From positions 186,001-250,000 of the forward strand of contig JASNZW010000001.1 of NCBI GenBank assembly GCA_048499435.1: a DNA stretch of 64,000 nt, written 5' to 3'. The translations under genes and the position numbers were made by a program. This DNA is from DAOTWC01 sp048499435. GTDB taxonomy: Bacteria > Chloroflexota > Anaerolineae > Aggregatilineales > Phototrophicaceae. Shown one piece after another: positions 48,621-57,633 of the stretch. The notes beneath the pieces were generated by a model that saw only the letters and a program-made list of their open reading frames with translations, did no database searches and was not told the origin of the DNA. Every line of letters begins with the position of its first letter. The first letter of the stretch is position 1.

Positions 48621-50482
48621 AGGACTGGCGCGTCATCTGGCGCATTATCGCGTTCTCGCCCTGGCTGTATCTGGCCGTCGTCGGCTTCATGACCGCGCTG
48701 ACCCTGCTGCAGCAGATTCCGGCCCTCATCACCCGCCAGTTCTTCAACGAGCTGACCGGCAGCGCCCAGGTCAGCTACGGCCTGTGGGCGCTGCTGGCGT
48801 TTCTGGTGGCGTCGGCCCTGGCCGAGATGAGCCTGCGCTTCGGCGTGATGTACTCGCGCGTGACGTTCACGTTCGTCAGCGGCGCGCTGCTGCGTAAAAA
48901 CCTGTTCCAGCACATCCTCAGCCAGCCGGGCGCGCGCCCCATGCCCACCTCGCCCGGCGAGGCGATCAGCCGGTTTCGCGGCGACCTGGACGAAATCTCG
49001 CAGTTCACTATCTGGATTCGCGACGTGATCAGCATGGGCGGCATGACTGCTGTCGCCGTGCTCGTCATGTTCAGCATCAACCCGGCCATCACGGCGGTGA
49101 CGCTGCTGCCGCTGGTGATCGTGGTCGTGGTGGCAGGCCTGACCATGAACCGCGTCATGCAGTACCGCGAGGCCAACCGCCGCGCGGCGGCCCGCGTGGT
49201 CGGCTTTATCGCCGAGACGTTCGGCGCGGTGCAGACTATCAAGGCCGCCACCGCCGAGGACAGCGTCGTCGAGCAGTTCAAGACCCTCAACGAGACCCGG
49301 CGGCAGGCGGCGCTGAAGGACCGCGTGTTTGAAGAGCTGCTGCGCTCGATCTTCTGGAACACGGTCAACGTGGGCACGGGCATCATCCTCATCATGGCGG
49401 GCGGCTATATGCGCGCGGGCACGTTCACCGTGGGCGACTTCGCGCTGTTCGTCTTTTATCTGGAATGGATCACGCAGTTCATGCGCTTTTTCGGCATGAT
49501 GCTGTCGAAATACAAACAGGCCGGCGTCTCTGTCAGGCGCGTCGAATACCTGCTGGGCAGCGACAGCCCGCGCGAGATCATGGTCAAACACGGCCCAGTG
49601 TACATGCGCGGCCCGCTGCCCCCTGTGCCGCACACGCCCAAAACTGAGGCGCACCGCCTGTGCGAGCTAACCGTCGCCGGCCTCACCTGCCGCCACCCAT
49701 CGTCAGGGCGCGGCGTCCACAACATCAGCCTGACGGTTGAGCGCGGCACGTTCACCGTTATCACCGGGCGCATCGGCAGCGGCAAGACCACGCTGCTGCG
49801 CGCCCTGCTGGGGCTGCTCCCGCGCGACGCCGGCGACATCCGCTGGAACGGCGCGCTGGTGGAGGACCCGGCGGCGTTTTTCGTGCCGCCGCGCACCGCC
49901 TACACGCCCCAGGTCCCGCGCCTGTTCAGCGCCAGCCTGCGCGACAACATCCTCATGGGCCTGCCTGACGACAGCGACATCGCCGGCGCGGCCCGGCTGG
50001 CGGTCATGGAGCAGGACATAACCGAACTCGATCACGGCCTGGAAACGCCGGTGGGGCCGAAAGGCGTGCGCCTCTCCGGCGGGCAGATGCAGCGCGCCGC
50101 CGCCGCGCGCATGTTTGTGCGCCAGCCAGAGCTGCTGGTGTTCGATGACCTGTCCAGCGCGCTGGACGTGGAGACCGAGCAGACGCTGTGGAACCGCGTT
50201 TTCGCCCAGCAGGGGGCGACCTGCATAGCCGTCTCGCACCGGCGGGCCGCGCTGCGCCGCGCTGACCAGATCATCGTGCTGAAGGGCGGGCGTGTCGAAG
50301 CGGTGGGCCGGTTAGAGGACCTGCTCGAAACCAGCGTGGAGATGCAGCGCCTGTGGGCCGGCGATGTGGGCGAGGCCGAAGCCAACGGCGGCCAGCCCGC
50401 CGCCCCGCACGCCGCCGCCTTCACCGAACCCGCTGACCAGCGGCAGCCAGCCCCTCTCAACGGCGACGAAGCCGCCGGCTGA
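48617..50482 (+). CDS. ABC exporter subunit B (degenerate catalytic residue)
   Basis: 621 residues, membrane domain then ATPase. Walker A GRIGSGKTT, signature LSGGQMQ, but Walker B reads LLVFDDLSSALD, so the catalytic Glu is Asp511; the switch His541 is kept. This subunit supplies the degenerate site of a heterodimeric exporter, the well-known arrangement of TM287/288 and similar transporters. The C-terminal 45 residues are Ala/Pro-rich and unrelated to the fold. A 10-bp hairpin with a U7 loop (50488-50524) follows the stop. Confidence 0.94.
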   Translation: MKDWRVIWRIIAFSPWLYLAVVGFMTALTLLQQIPALITRQFFNELTGSAQVSYGLWALLAFLVASALAEMSLRFGVMYSRVTFTFVSGALLRKNLFQHILSQPGARPMPTSPGEAISRFRGDLDEISQFTIWIRDVISMGGMTAVAVLVMFSINPAITAVTLLPLVIVVVVAGLTMNRVMQYREANRRAAARVVGFIAETFGAVQTIKAATAEDSVVEQFKTLNETRRQAALKDRVFEELLRSIFWNTVNVGTGIILIMAGGYMRAGTFTVGDFALFVFYLEWITQFMRFFGMMLSKYKQAGVSVRRVEYLLGSDSPREIMVKHGPVYMRGPLPPVPHTPKTEAHRLCELTVAGLTCRHPSSGRGVHNISLTVERGTFTVITGRIGSGKTTLLRALLGLLPRDAGDIRWNGALVEDPAAFFVPPRTAYTPQVPRLFSASLRDNILMGLPDDSDIAGAARLAVMEQDITELDHGLETPVGPKGVRLSGGQMQRAAAARMFVRQPELLVFDDLSSALDVETEQTLWNRVFAQQGATCIAVSHRRAALRRADQIIVLKGGRVEAVGRLEDLLETSVEMQRLWAGDVGEAEANGGQPAAPHAAAFTEPADQRQPAPLNGDEAAG

Positions 50483-50575
50483 CGCCCGCGCCGCCGCCCG
50501 CCTGTTTTTTTGCCGCGGCGGCGCAGAGACGTTATCCTCAACAGCGCATAAGGATGAACGAAAGGTGACTTTATT

Positions 50576-51703
50576 ATGTTGAAACGTGTGTGTTTTGTGC
50601 TTGCGCTGGCTTCTGTTTTTGTCCTCGTTATACCGTCCGCTGTCGCGCAGGACGACGCCCTGCCGACGCTGGCCGACCTGGAAACAGATGTCTGGACCAG
50701 TATCGCGCCGGGCGGCGACACCGTGTGCTCTAACAACACGCCCTATCAGTTCTTCGTGCGGCCCGCCGACCCCGAACGGGTCCTGATCTTCCTCAACGGC
50801 GGCGGCGCGTGCTGGTTCGGCCAGATCTGCGACGTCTCCGGCGGCCAGATCACCTATGTGCCCTTCGCCGAGCTGCCCCAGAACAGCCCGGAGGACGGCG
50901 GCGGCATCTTTGACCTCGCCAACCCGGAAAACCCCTTCGCCGATTACTCGATGGTCTTTTTGCCGTACTGCACCGCTGATGTGCACCTGGGCGGCGGCGA
51001 GACCGTCTACGAAATCCCCGCGAGCGGCGACAAGCCCGCGCGCGAAGTGACGATCCTCCACAACGGCTTTGCCAACGCAATGTCCGCCCTGGACTGGGTG
51101 TTCGACAACTTCGACGCGCCCGACCAGATTTTTGTGACCGGCAGCAGCGCGGGCGCTATCCCCTCGCCGCTCTACACCGGCATCATCGCCGAACAGTACC
51201 CTGAGGCCGCTATCGTCCAGCTTGGCGACGGCGCGGGCGGCTACCGCAGCAGCCAGTCGCACGTGGTGTTCGATGCGTGGCACACGCTGGATATCCTGCC
51301 CGACTGGCCCGAACTGGCCGCTGAGACGGCTGACACGCTGACGTTTGAGGACCTCTACGTTGCCGCCGCCCAGCGCTACCCGAACGTCGCCTTCGCCCAG
51401 TACAACACCGCCGAGGACGAGGTGCAGTACGGCTTCCTGGCGCTGCTCGGCGAGACCGACATCTCGCTGCCCGACAAGCTGGCGGCTAACCTGGCGGACA
51501 TCACCGCCGTGGTGGACAACTTCCACTACTTCACCGCCGGCGGGCCGGTGCACACCATCCTGCGCCTGCCGCAGTTCTACACGTTTGCCGCTAACGGCGT
51601 GCGCATCCGCGATTGGGTGGCGGCCCTGGCCAGCGGCGAGCCGGTTGAGGACGTGGTCTGCCAGGTTTGCGACGCCGCCGAGGAAGTTGGCGGCGGCTCG
51701 TAA
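50576..51703 (+). CDS. Exported pectin-acetylesterase/Notum-like esterase
   Basis: 375 residues with a signal peptide (VCFVLALASVFVLVIPSAVAQ). Pectinacetylesterase family: LIFLNGGGACWFGQICD (oxyanion region), PYCTADVHLGGG, the nucleophile Ser191 in GSSAGA, and a late FHYFTAGGPVHTILR holding the likely catalytic His. Removes acyl groups from polysaccharides or other esters. The ATG at 50576 has AAAGGTG upstream. Cysteines in SNNTPY, GACW, QICD and CQVC positions suggest disulfides. Natural substrate unknown. A palindromic terminator follows. Confidence 0.9.
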   Translation: MLKRVCFVLALASVFVLVIPSAVAQDDALPTLADLETDVWTSIAPGGDTVCSNNTPYQFFVRPADPERVLIFLNGGGACWFGQICDVSGGQITYVPFAELPQNSPEDGGGIFDLANPENPFADYSMVFLPYCTADVHLGGGETVYEIPASGDKPAREVTILHNGFANAMSALDWVFDNFDAPDQIFVTGSSAGAIPSPLYTGIIAEQYPEAAIVQLGDGAGGYRSSQSHVVFDAWHTLDILPDWPELAAETADTLTFEDLYVAAAQRYPNVAFAQYNTAEDEVQYGFLALLGETDISLPDKLAANLADITAVVDNFHYFTAGGPVHTILRLPQFYTFAANGVRIRDWVAALASGEPVEDVVCQVCDAAEEVGGGS

Positions 51704-51728
51704 GCGGCCTGAATCAGCCTGACAGCAT

Positions 51729-51760
51729 CTGACCCCGACCGGGCGCCCGGTCGGGGTCAG
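51729..51760. terminator. 32-base perfect palindrome between convergent genes
   Basis: CTGACCCCGACCGGGC (51729-51744) is followed directly by its exact complement (51745-51760). The effective loop is the central CGCG-rich turn. The T-tail is short (CGTTTATA). It is likely a bidirectional terminator. Confidence 0.75.
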
Positions 51761-51803
51761 CGTTTATAAGCGCGCCCGCTGCGCTGCGGGCCGCCGGGGC
51801 AGT

Positions 51804-52682
51804 TTACTGCCCGGCTTCCGGCGTGGCCTCAGCCGCCGCTTCGGCCTGCGCCGTCGCGGTGGCGACGAAGTGCTCATAGAACGCCGTCGCCGTCATGACC
51901 GGCGCCGCTGTCAGCGTGGCCATCTCCACCTGGCTCAGCGGGTTGAGCGTGGCGGTGGGCGTGATCGTCGGCGTGGGCGGCGGCACGTAAGGCGGCTGCG
52001 CCGCCAGCCCGGTCAGGCGGTCCATTGTGCTCTTGATGACCAGGAAAACCGTTCCGCTGGTCGCGTCCAACGTCCGCGCGATGTGCGGCGCCGCCGTGAC
52101 CGCCGCTTCTTCGGTGGCGTCGGCGGCGGCAGGGGTGGCCGTCGCGGCCGCCTCCGGCTCAGGCGTGGCCGCGCCCGGCTCAGACTGGGTGATGTAGAGG
52201 TAGCGCCGGTTGCCCGCCGGGTTGGCGCTGCCGACGTAAACCGTGTGCAGCGTGCCGTCGTCGGTAGTCAGCGTGATGATGTACGCAGGCGTCGCCAGGC
52301 CGAAATCGGCCAGGTTCTCGCTGTCAAACCTGTCGTTGGCCTGCAGCGTGAGCAGCGTGTCCAGGGCGCTGAGCGCCGCGCTCTCGTCGGTGGCGCGGGT
52401 TGTGCCGTAGGTGGCGCGCATGATTTCCCAGGCGGCGTCTGCGGCGCGCGCCAGCCGCACCTGGTCGCCGGTCTGGTTGTCCACAACCTCCAGCGCGACC
52501 ACCGACTGCTGCTCCAGGTCCGGGAACAGCGGGCCAACGACCGCCGCCGTGTTCACCAGCGGCGAGCCGCCGCTGGCAGTGTTGTCCGGCGCGCTGGCCT
52601 GGTTGCTGGTCAGCACCAGCACCCCCACGATCACCGCCGCGCACACAACCAGCAGGATAACGGTTGTCCGGTTCAAACGCAT
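51804..52682 (-). CDS. DUF4340-type exported protein
   Basis: 292 residues. The ATG at 52682 follows GAAGGGGAA and gives an N-terminal anchor (TTVILLVVCAAVIVGVLVL). The central part matches DUF4340: WEIMRATYGTTRATDES, SALDTLLTLQANDRF, LADFGLATPAYIITLTTDDG and TVYVGSANPAGNRRYLYI. The C-terminal third is low-complexity Ala/Thr/Pro. It is the last gene of the Gld-type ABC operon (20 bases after the GldG-like gene), the usual place of DUF4340 proteins. Role unknown. Confidence 0.88.
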   Translation of the reverse strand: MRLNRTTVILLVVCAAVIVGVLVLTSNQASAPDNTASGGSPLVNTAAVVGPLFPDLEQQSVVALEVVDNQTGDQVRLARAADAAWEIMRATYGTTRATDESAALSALDTLLTLQANDRFDSENLADFGLATPAYIITLTTDDGTLHTVYVGSANPAGNRRYLYITQSEPGAATPEPEAAATATPAAADATEEAAVTAAPHIARTLDATSGTVFLVIKSTMDRLTGLAAQPPYVPPPTPTITPTATLNPLSQVEMATLTAAPVMTATAFYEHFVATATAQAEAAAEATPEAGQ

Positions 52683-52701
52683 GGCTGTATTCCCCTTCTC
52701 G

Positions 52702-54405
52702 CTAGCGATCCGCCGGGCGCGGGCGGCTGTTCCACCACACCAGCACGCCGGCCAGCAGCACACCGAAAGGCAGCACGAAGATCGTCAGCAGGTTGATGAG
52801 CGAGGCCGTCTGCTGGTCCACGAAAATGGGCGTGTCCTGCGGGAGCTGCGGGCTTTGAACCGTGATCTGCGTGAAAAAGTCGTTGAAGTTGGTCGCCCAT
52901 ACCAGGCTGTTGAGCGCCACGTTCAGGTTGGCGATGTTGCTGGAAAACGCGAAAGCGTTGACCGGGACGGACGCGCTGCCGAACAGCACCACGCGCGTGC
53001 CGGTCGCGCTGTTAGCGGCGGAGGCGGCCAGCACGAACGGCCCCTGCGCATCGCCTTCGGCCTGCGCGATCTCGCCGCGCAGCACCGCCGCGTAGTCGGT
53101 CTTGGCGAAGGCGTTCTCGGTCGAGCGCGCCAGCTCGTCAACGGCGACGCCCTCCAACGGCGCGACCGCGATGCTGTGCGGCACTTCGAACACCAGGCCG
53201 CTCTGCGCGCCGACGCCGTTGGTGGTGATAAAGCTGGCGCTGCTGAGGTCCACGGCCACCGGGATAGTGGGCGACTGAATAGACAGCGACGGGTCAAGCA
53301 CCAGGTTGTCGGTGAAGCTGATGCCGGCTGTCTCAGCCAGCAGGGCGTTAAGCGCCGGGTCGGTCGCCAGCGAGATGTAGTCGCCGGCGAAATTGGCCGC
53401 GCCGAACACCACCAGCCGCCCGCCGTTTTCCAGATAATTTCTGAGGAATGCGATCTCCGCCGCGCCCAGCGGCGCGCTGCCGCCCACGATCACCAGCACG
53501 CTGGCGTCAGCAGCCGGGTCCAGCAGGTTGATGTCGGTGTCCGGCGCGAGCAGTTGGAAGAAGGTGACTTCCTGCGTCGTCCAGTCAAGCTGGTCCGTCA
53601 GAATCGTGTTGAGCGTGGACAGCCCGGTGTCGCCGGTGTCGCTGATGCTGAAGCCGCCGTCTACGCTGAGGAAGTAGGCGCGGAAGTCGCCAGAGGCCGC
53701 CACGCGCAGGATGGCGTTGGTGAGCTGGTCCTGCGTCAGGAAGGTGACCCGTTCCGCGTTCTCGATATCAGGCGTGCCGGCGTCGTCCAACGGCCGCACC
53801 ACCACAATCGAGCCGGGGGTTGTCACGCCGTACTGCTGCGCCAGCGCCGGGTTCTGGTCCAGGTTGATAAATTCGTAGGTTATTTTGCCGGCGCTGGCCT
53901 GGTGATAGTCCTCCAGCAGCAGCGTGTCCTGGTCGCGCCGGCCCGACTGGGTTGAATCGTAGAAAGCGACCAACCGGATCGGCGGCGCATTTGGGTCAGC
54001 GCCGATGCCCGCCACCGCCTGCCGCGCCTGGTCGGTGAGCGAAAACGTGTCGCGTTCGCTCAGGTCCAGGCGTAGGTTCTGCTGGCGAATCAGGACGTAA
54101 ACCGCGACCAGCGCGACCAGCACGACAAAGGTCACCAGCAGGCTGGTCCCGCCAAAGCGCGCGGTGCGCCCAGTAACTGCCGCGCGCGCCTGCTCTGGCG
54201 CGGTAACGGCCCAGGCGATCAACGACAGCGCGGTGATGCCCAGCCCGCCCCAGCCCACTACAGTAAACGTCGGTTGGGTGAAAAACACAGCCAGCGCCAC
54301 CAGCAGGCCCACGCCCGCCAGGATAAGCAGGTATGACGGCGGGATAAAGGGATCTTCTTCCCGGTTTTCAGGTGCGGTATTGGGTGTCTGTTCAGCCATG
54401 CTCAT
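52702..54405 (-). CDS. GldG-like ABC accessory membrane protein
   Basis: 567 residues. Three helices at the N-terminus (ILAGVGLLVALAVFF, GGLGITALSLIAWAV, TFVVLVALVAVYVLI), a large extracytoplasmic domain of the ABC-type uncharacterised (ABC_transp_aux) class (IRLVAFYDSTQSGRRDQD, LDQNPALAQQYGV, SVLVIVGGSAPLGAAEIAFL, GGRLVVFGAANFAGDYIS), and a C-terminal anchor helix (LLTIFVLPFGVLLAGVLVWW). The start overlaps the permease stop. It works with the adjacent ATPase and permease. In Bacteroidetes such genes affect gliding; in Chloroflexota the role is unknown. Confidence 0.9.
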   Translation of the reverse strand: MSMAEQTPNTAPENREEDPFIPPSYLLILAGVGLLVALAVFFTQPTFTVVGWGGLGITALSLIAWAVTAPEQARAAVTGRTARFGGTSLLVTFVVLVALVAVYVLIRQQNLRLDLSERDTFSLTDQARQAVAGIGADPNAPPIRLVAFYDSTQSGRRDQDTLLLEDYHQASAGKITYEFINLDQNPALAQQYGVTTPGSIVVVRPLDDAGTPDIENAERVTFLTQDQLTNAILRVAASGDFRAYFLSVDGGFSISDTGDTGLSTLNTILTDQLDWTTQEVTFFQLLAPDTDINLLDPAADASVLVIVGGSAPLGAAEIAFLRNYLENGGRLVVFGAANFAGDYISLATDPALNALLAETAGISFTDNLVLDPSLSIQSPTIPVAVDLSSASFITTNGVGAQSGLVFEVPHSIAVAPLEGVAVDELARSTENAFAKTDYAAVLRGEIAQAEGDAQGPFVLAASAANSATGTRVVLFGSASVPVNAFAFSSNIANLNVALNSLVWATNFNDFFTQITVQSPQLPQDTPIFVDQQTASLINLLTIFVLPFGVLLAGVLVWWNSRPRPADR

Positions 54406-55142
54406 GCCCTCCAGCGCCGTGTTTCAACGATGCGCGTGGTGATAAACAGCGCGCCGACAATCATCAGCACAAAGTAGGCGATGTCCTCCGCGCGGACAAC
54501 GCCCTGCGCCAGCGTCGGGCCATAGTGCGCCTGCAAGCCTAACTCGCGGACGAAATCCGCCGCGCCCGCCGTGCTCTGGTTGCTGGCGATCCAGATCGCC
54601 GCGATCTCAGCCAGGTACAGCACCAGCACGGTCGCCGCGCCCAGGAAGGCCGCCACGATCTGATCTTCCGTGACCGCCGACCAGATCATGGTCACGGCCA
54701 GCACCGCGCCGCCGTACAGCCAGGCGCCAAAGTACGCGCCAAAGGCCGCGCCCAGGTCTGGGATGCCGACCAGCGCCATCAGAACGTGAAAGACCACCGT
54801 CAGCAGCAGCAGGAAGGTGTAATAGCCCCAGGCCGCCAGGAACTTGCCCACGATTAGCTGGCCTTCGCTCATCGGCAGCGTCATCAGCACTTCCAGCGTG
54901 CCCTCGCGCGTTTCCTCCGCCAGCAGGCGCATCGTCAGCAGCGGCGCGATCAAAAACATAAGGAACGTCAGCAGCGACGGGACGTAAGTTGAATCCGCCG
55001 GGAAGCGCTGGTTGGCCTGGGCGATGTAGCCGTTGAACAGCAGGCCCAGAAAGAACAGGATGGCGAAGGCGATGGCATAGGCGATCGGCGAACGGAAGTA
55101 CAGCCACAGCTCGCGCTTAAAGACAGCAAAGATGCTACGCAT
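54402..55142 (-). CDS. ABC-2 type permease (GldF-like)
   Basis: A 246-residue membrane protein with six helices. The N-terminus (VFKRELWLYFRSPIAYAIAFAI) and the stretch LAEETREGTLEVLMTLPMSEGQLIVGKFLA are typical of ABC-2 permeases of the GldF/NosY type. It overlaps the ATPase stop by 8 bases and the GldG-like start by 4. Part of a four-gene operon. Confidence 0.93.
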   Translation of the reverse strand: MRSIFAVFKRELWLYFRSPIAYAIAFAILFFLGLLFNGYIAQANQRFPADSTYVPSLLTFLMFLIAPLLTMRLLAEETREGTLEVLMTLPMSEGQLIVGKFLAAWGYYTFLLLLTVVFHVLMALVGIPDLGAAFGAYFGAWLYGGAVLAVTMIWSAVTEDQIVAAFLGAATVLVLYLAEIAAIWIASNQSTAGAADFVRELGLQAHYGPTLAQGVVRAEDIAYFVLMIVGALFITTRIVETRRWRA

Positions 55143-56094
55143 GCGTTTCCTCGCTTTCAGCGGCGGCCGGGGCAGCGTCGTCGCCGCGCTGTGTCACTTC
55201 CAGGAAGATTTCCTCCAGGTTGACCGCCAGCGGGCGCAGCTCAACCAGGTCCCAGCCGCGCGCCACCACCAGCCGGGCGATCGCCGGGCGCGGGTCGCTT
55301 TCTGGCCGGCGCGGCGTCACCAGCAGGCCGTCGCGCTCGACCTCCACCCCCTCGACATCGGGCAGCGCGGCCAGGGCGGCGCGGGCATCCTCAACCGGCG
55401 CGTTCAGCCGCACCAGCACGCGCCCGCCGCGCTCCAGCAGCGCGCGCAGGTCCTGAGGCGTCCCCTGCGCCACGATGCGCCCCCGGTTGATAATCACAAC
55501 GTTATCGCACACCTGCTCAGCCTCTGACAGAATGTGCGTGCTGAACAGCAGCGTGTGGCTTTTGCCCAGCTCGCGCACCAGATCGCGCAGCTCCAGCACC
55601 TGAAGCGGGTCCAGGCCGATCGTCGGCTCGTCCAGAATCAGCACTTCAGGGTCGTGCATGATCGCCTGCGCCAGCCCCACGCGCTGCCGCATACCCTTCG
55701 ACAGCGTGCGGATGCGGCTGTCGGCGCGGTCCAGCAGGTTCACGCGCCGCAGCGCCGCGTCAGCGCGGTCGCGCCGGTGCGCCAGCCCGCGTATCTCGCC
55801 CAGGTACATCAGGTAGCCGCGCGTCGTCATATCGCGGTACAGCGGCACGCTCTCCGGCAGGTAGCCAACGCGCTTGCGCACCTCAAAGCTGTGGTCGAAC
55901 ACGTCGAACCCGGCGACAACCGCCCGGCCAGAGGTCGGCGGCATGAAGCCGGTGAGCATACGCATGGTAGTTGTTTTACCCGCGCCGTTCGGCCCCAGGA
56001 AGCCGGTGACCTGCCCGTGCTTGGCGTCGAACGTAACGGCATCTACCGCGGTTATGCTGCTGAAGCGTTTGGTGAGATTGCTGACTTCAATCAT
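55135..56094 (-). CDS. ABC ATPase (GldA-like)
   Basis: 319 residues. Walker A GPNGAGKTT, Q-loop in GYLPESVPLY, signature LSKGMRQRVGLAQAI, Walker B VLILDEPTIGLDP, switch LFSTHILSEAE. The C-terminal region (VLVRLNAPVEDARAAL) is the usual regulatory tail of this class. First gene of the Gld-type operon. AAGGTGG precedes the ATG, and TATAAT on the minus strand (56217-56212) with TTAACG 16 bases before it is a promoter candidate. Confidence 0.95.
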   Translation of the reverse strand: MIEVSNLTKRFSSITAVDAVTFDAKHGQVTGFLGPNGAGKTTTMRMLTGFMPPTSGRAVVAGFDVFDHSFEVRKRVGYLPESVPLYRDMTTRGYLMYLGEIRGLAHRRDRADAALRRVNLLDRADSRIRTLSKGMRQRVGLAQAIMHDPEVLILDEPTIGLDPLQVLELRDLVRELGKSHTLLFSTHILSEAEQVCDNVVIINRGRIVAQGTPQDLRALLERGGRVLVRLNAPVEDARAALAALPDVEGVEVERDGLLVTPRRPESDPRPAIARLVVARGWDLVELRPLAVNLEEIFLEVTQRGDDAAPAAAESEETHA

Positions 56095-56211
56095 AAAACC
56101 ACCTTGTCGCGCCCAGGCGGGCTGAAAACCCGCAGGGGGATAAACCTAACGCCGCCGTATTTGAAACACGTAAGAGCTGGCTGAGGCGACGCTTAGCCTC
56201 AGCGGGGCATC

Positions 56212-56239
56212 ATTATAGCGCGCTTTTAAATGGCGTTAA
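56212..56239 (-). promoter_or_regulatory. Promoter of Gld-type ABC operon
   Basis: On the minus strand TTAACG (56239-56234) is followed after 16 bases by a perfect TATAAT (56217-56212). The leader of about 110 bases contains an 8-bp inverted repeat, GCTGAGGC (56180-56187) with 56196-56203. Confidence 0.6.
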
Positions 56240-56607
56240 GGCGCAAGATCGTAAATTGTGAACGCTGGCCGCGGGACGGTGTGCATCAGCCGCGTCACCG
56301 CCTGCCCCGGCGCCAGCGGCTTCGCCGCTCCGATCAGCGCGGCAAACCCCAGCATGGTGACCAGCACCGTAACGGCGCGCGCCGTGAAGATCGGCGCGCT
56401 GGCGTATGCCTGAAACAAAGCGTACAGCCAGATCGTGAACTGGCGGCCATCCTCGCCCCAGACAAACGGATTCGTGTGCGCGACGGCCTCGCTGTAGTAG
56501 ATGTGGATGGCTTCGTCAATGAAAGGCGGGAAGCGGTCAACCGCAGTCAGCCGCGTCAGCCAGAAGGCCAGCAGCAGCGCAACGCCCACCACCAGCCGCC
56601 CGCGCAT
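56236..56607 (-). pseudogene. Truncated membrane glycosyltransferase (GT-C/PMT-like) remnant
   Basis: 123 residues. The N-terminal part looks like the start of a dolichyl-mannosyltransferase-type enzyme: helix LVVGVALLLAFWLTRLTAV, then RFPPFIDEAIHIYYSEAV with the Asp-Glu pair expected in the first outside loop, then TIWLYALFQAYASAPIF. The normal enzyme has 450-600 residues and 9-13 helices; here it passes after a third helix (VTVLVTMLGFAALIGAAK) straight into a C-terminal-like tail (RPAFTIYDLAP) and a stop. An internal deletion is inferred. It overlaps the methyltransferase stop by one base (start ATG 56607; TTG at 56610 also possible). Confidence 0.6.
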
Positions 56608-57437
56608 CAAACGGACCGTGCCGCAACCGCAAAGACTTCGCGCTCAAAAAACCAGCGGAACGGCGGCACGTCAAAGGCCAGCACGCGCAGCCCCGCCAGC
56701 ACCAGGTTCTCGCTGCGGTTCTGCGGCGGGCTGTCGAGCCACACCTGCGCGTCAAAGCCAGCCTGCCGCAGGGCGCGCTTCATGCTCCACAGCGACTGTT
56801 CGTTGACGTGTACGTGCTCGTTCACGGCCACGCCGAACTGGCGCGGGTCGCGCGGGTATTTGCTGCCCTCGCCCAGCAGACGGCGAAACGCGCGCACCAC
56901 CGGGTAGGCGTAGCGGTCATACCAGACATTGGGCGCGGTGTGGATGATAAAACGCCCGTCCGGCTTGAGCACACGCCGCACCTCCAGCATGGCTTGGTGC
57001 AGCTCCCAGGGGTGCAGGTGCTCCACCACATCGAACATCAGCACGCGGTCGAACGCGCCGTCCGGGAAAGGCAGGTGTTTGGCGTCGGCCTGCGCCACCG
57101 CCGTGCGCCCCGGCGTCACGCCGTCAACGCCCTGGATTACGCGCTGCGACATGCTGACGGCCACCGTCGCGTAATCAATACCGAAGGCGTCCGCGCCCAG
57201 TTGGGCACAGTGGCGCAGAATCTCGCCGCGCCCGCAGCCAACGTCGAGAATGGTCATGCCCGGTTCGACCGCCGCCAGCGCGAACGCCGCCGCCAGCCGC
57301 CGGGACAGGTGCTGACCCTCAGTCGTGGTGAATTCGTCGTAGCCCTCGCACGCCGTCAGGAAATATTCTTCAGTGTACAGCGTCGAGGGAAGCGGTGGTT
57401 TCTGCTGGTCGTTACTCACGGTGAACTGCCTGACCAT
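56607..57437 (-). CDS. Class I SAM-dependent methyltransferase
   Basis: 276 residues. Motif I ILDVGCGRGEILRHCAQLGA, acidic residue in FGIDYATVAVSMS, motif II AQADAKHLPFPDGAFDRVLMFDVVEHL, motif III VRRVLKPDGRFIIHTAP. The architecture suits methylation of glycans, lipids or quinones. The first ATG (57437) has no clear ribosome site; GTG at 57419 is possible. It is the upstream gene of a pair with the truncated glycosyltransferase, hinting at a former glycan-modification locus. Confidence 0.9.
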   Translation of the reverse strand: MVRQFTVSNDQQKPPLPSTLYTEEYFLTACEGYDEFTTTEGQHLSRRLAAAFALAAVEPGMTILDVGCGRGEILRHCAQLGADAFGIDYATVAVSMSQRVIQGVDGVTPGRTAVAQADAKHLPFPDGAFDRVLMFDVVEHLHPWELHQAMLEVRRVLKPDGRFIIHTAPNVWYDRYAYPVVRAFRRLLGEGSKYPRDPRQFGVAVNEHVHVNEQSLWSMKRALRQAGFDAQVWLDSPPQNRSENLVLAGLRVLAFDVPPFRWFFEREVFAVAARSV

Positions 57438-57633
57438 TAAGACAAGCGGGCCAACGATGATGGATTATACTTAGGAAGGGGACAGGCGCAACCAGCAGTT
57501 CGCGCAGACGCCCCCGGCACAGGCCAGGAGCCAGCCCTAGTGACCGGCAAAAACACCCGTAACGGTTTCGCGCCCCGCGCGGTATACGTGGCAGCGGGCG
57601 CGCGCCAGCATCCACATCAGGAGCAGGCTGTCA

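Noticed and set aside
57438..57633. Possible tRNA or small RNA in the gap before the sigma factor
   Set aside because: No cloverleaf or TTCRANY arm with a matching acceptor stem found; only a TATACT-like box (57466-57471) is visible.
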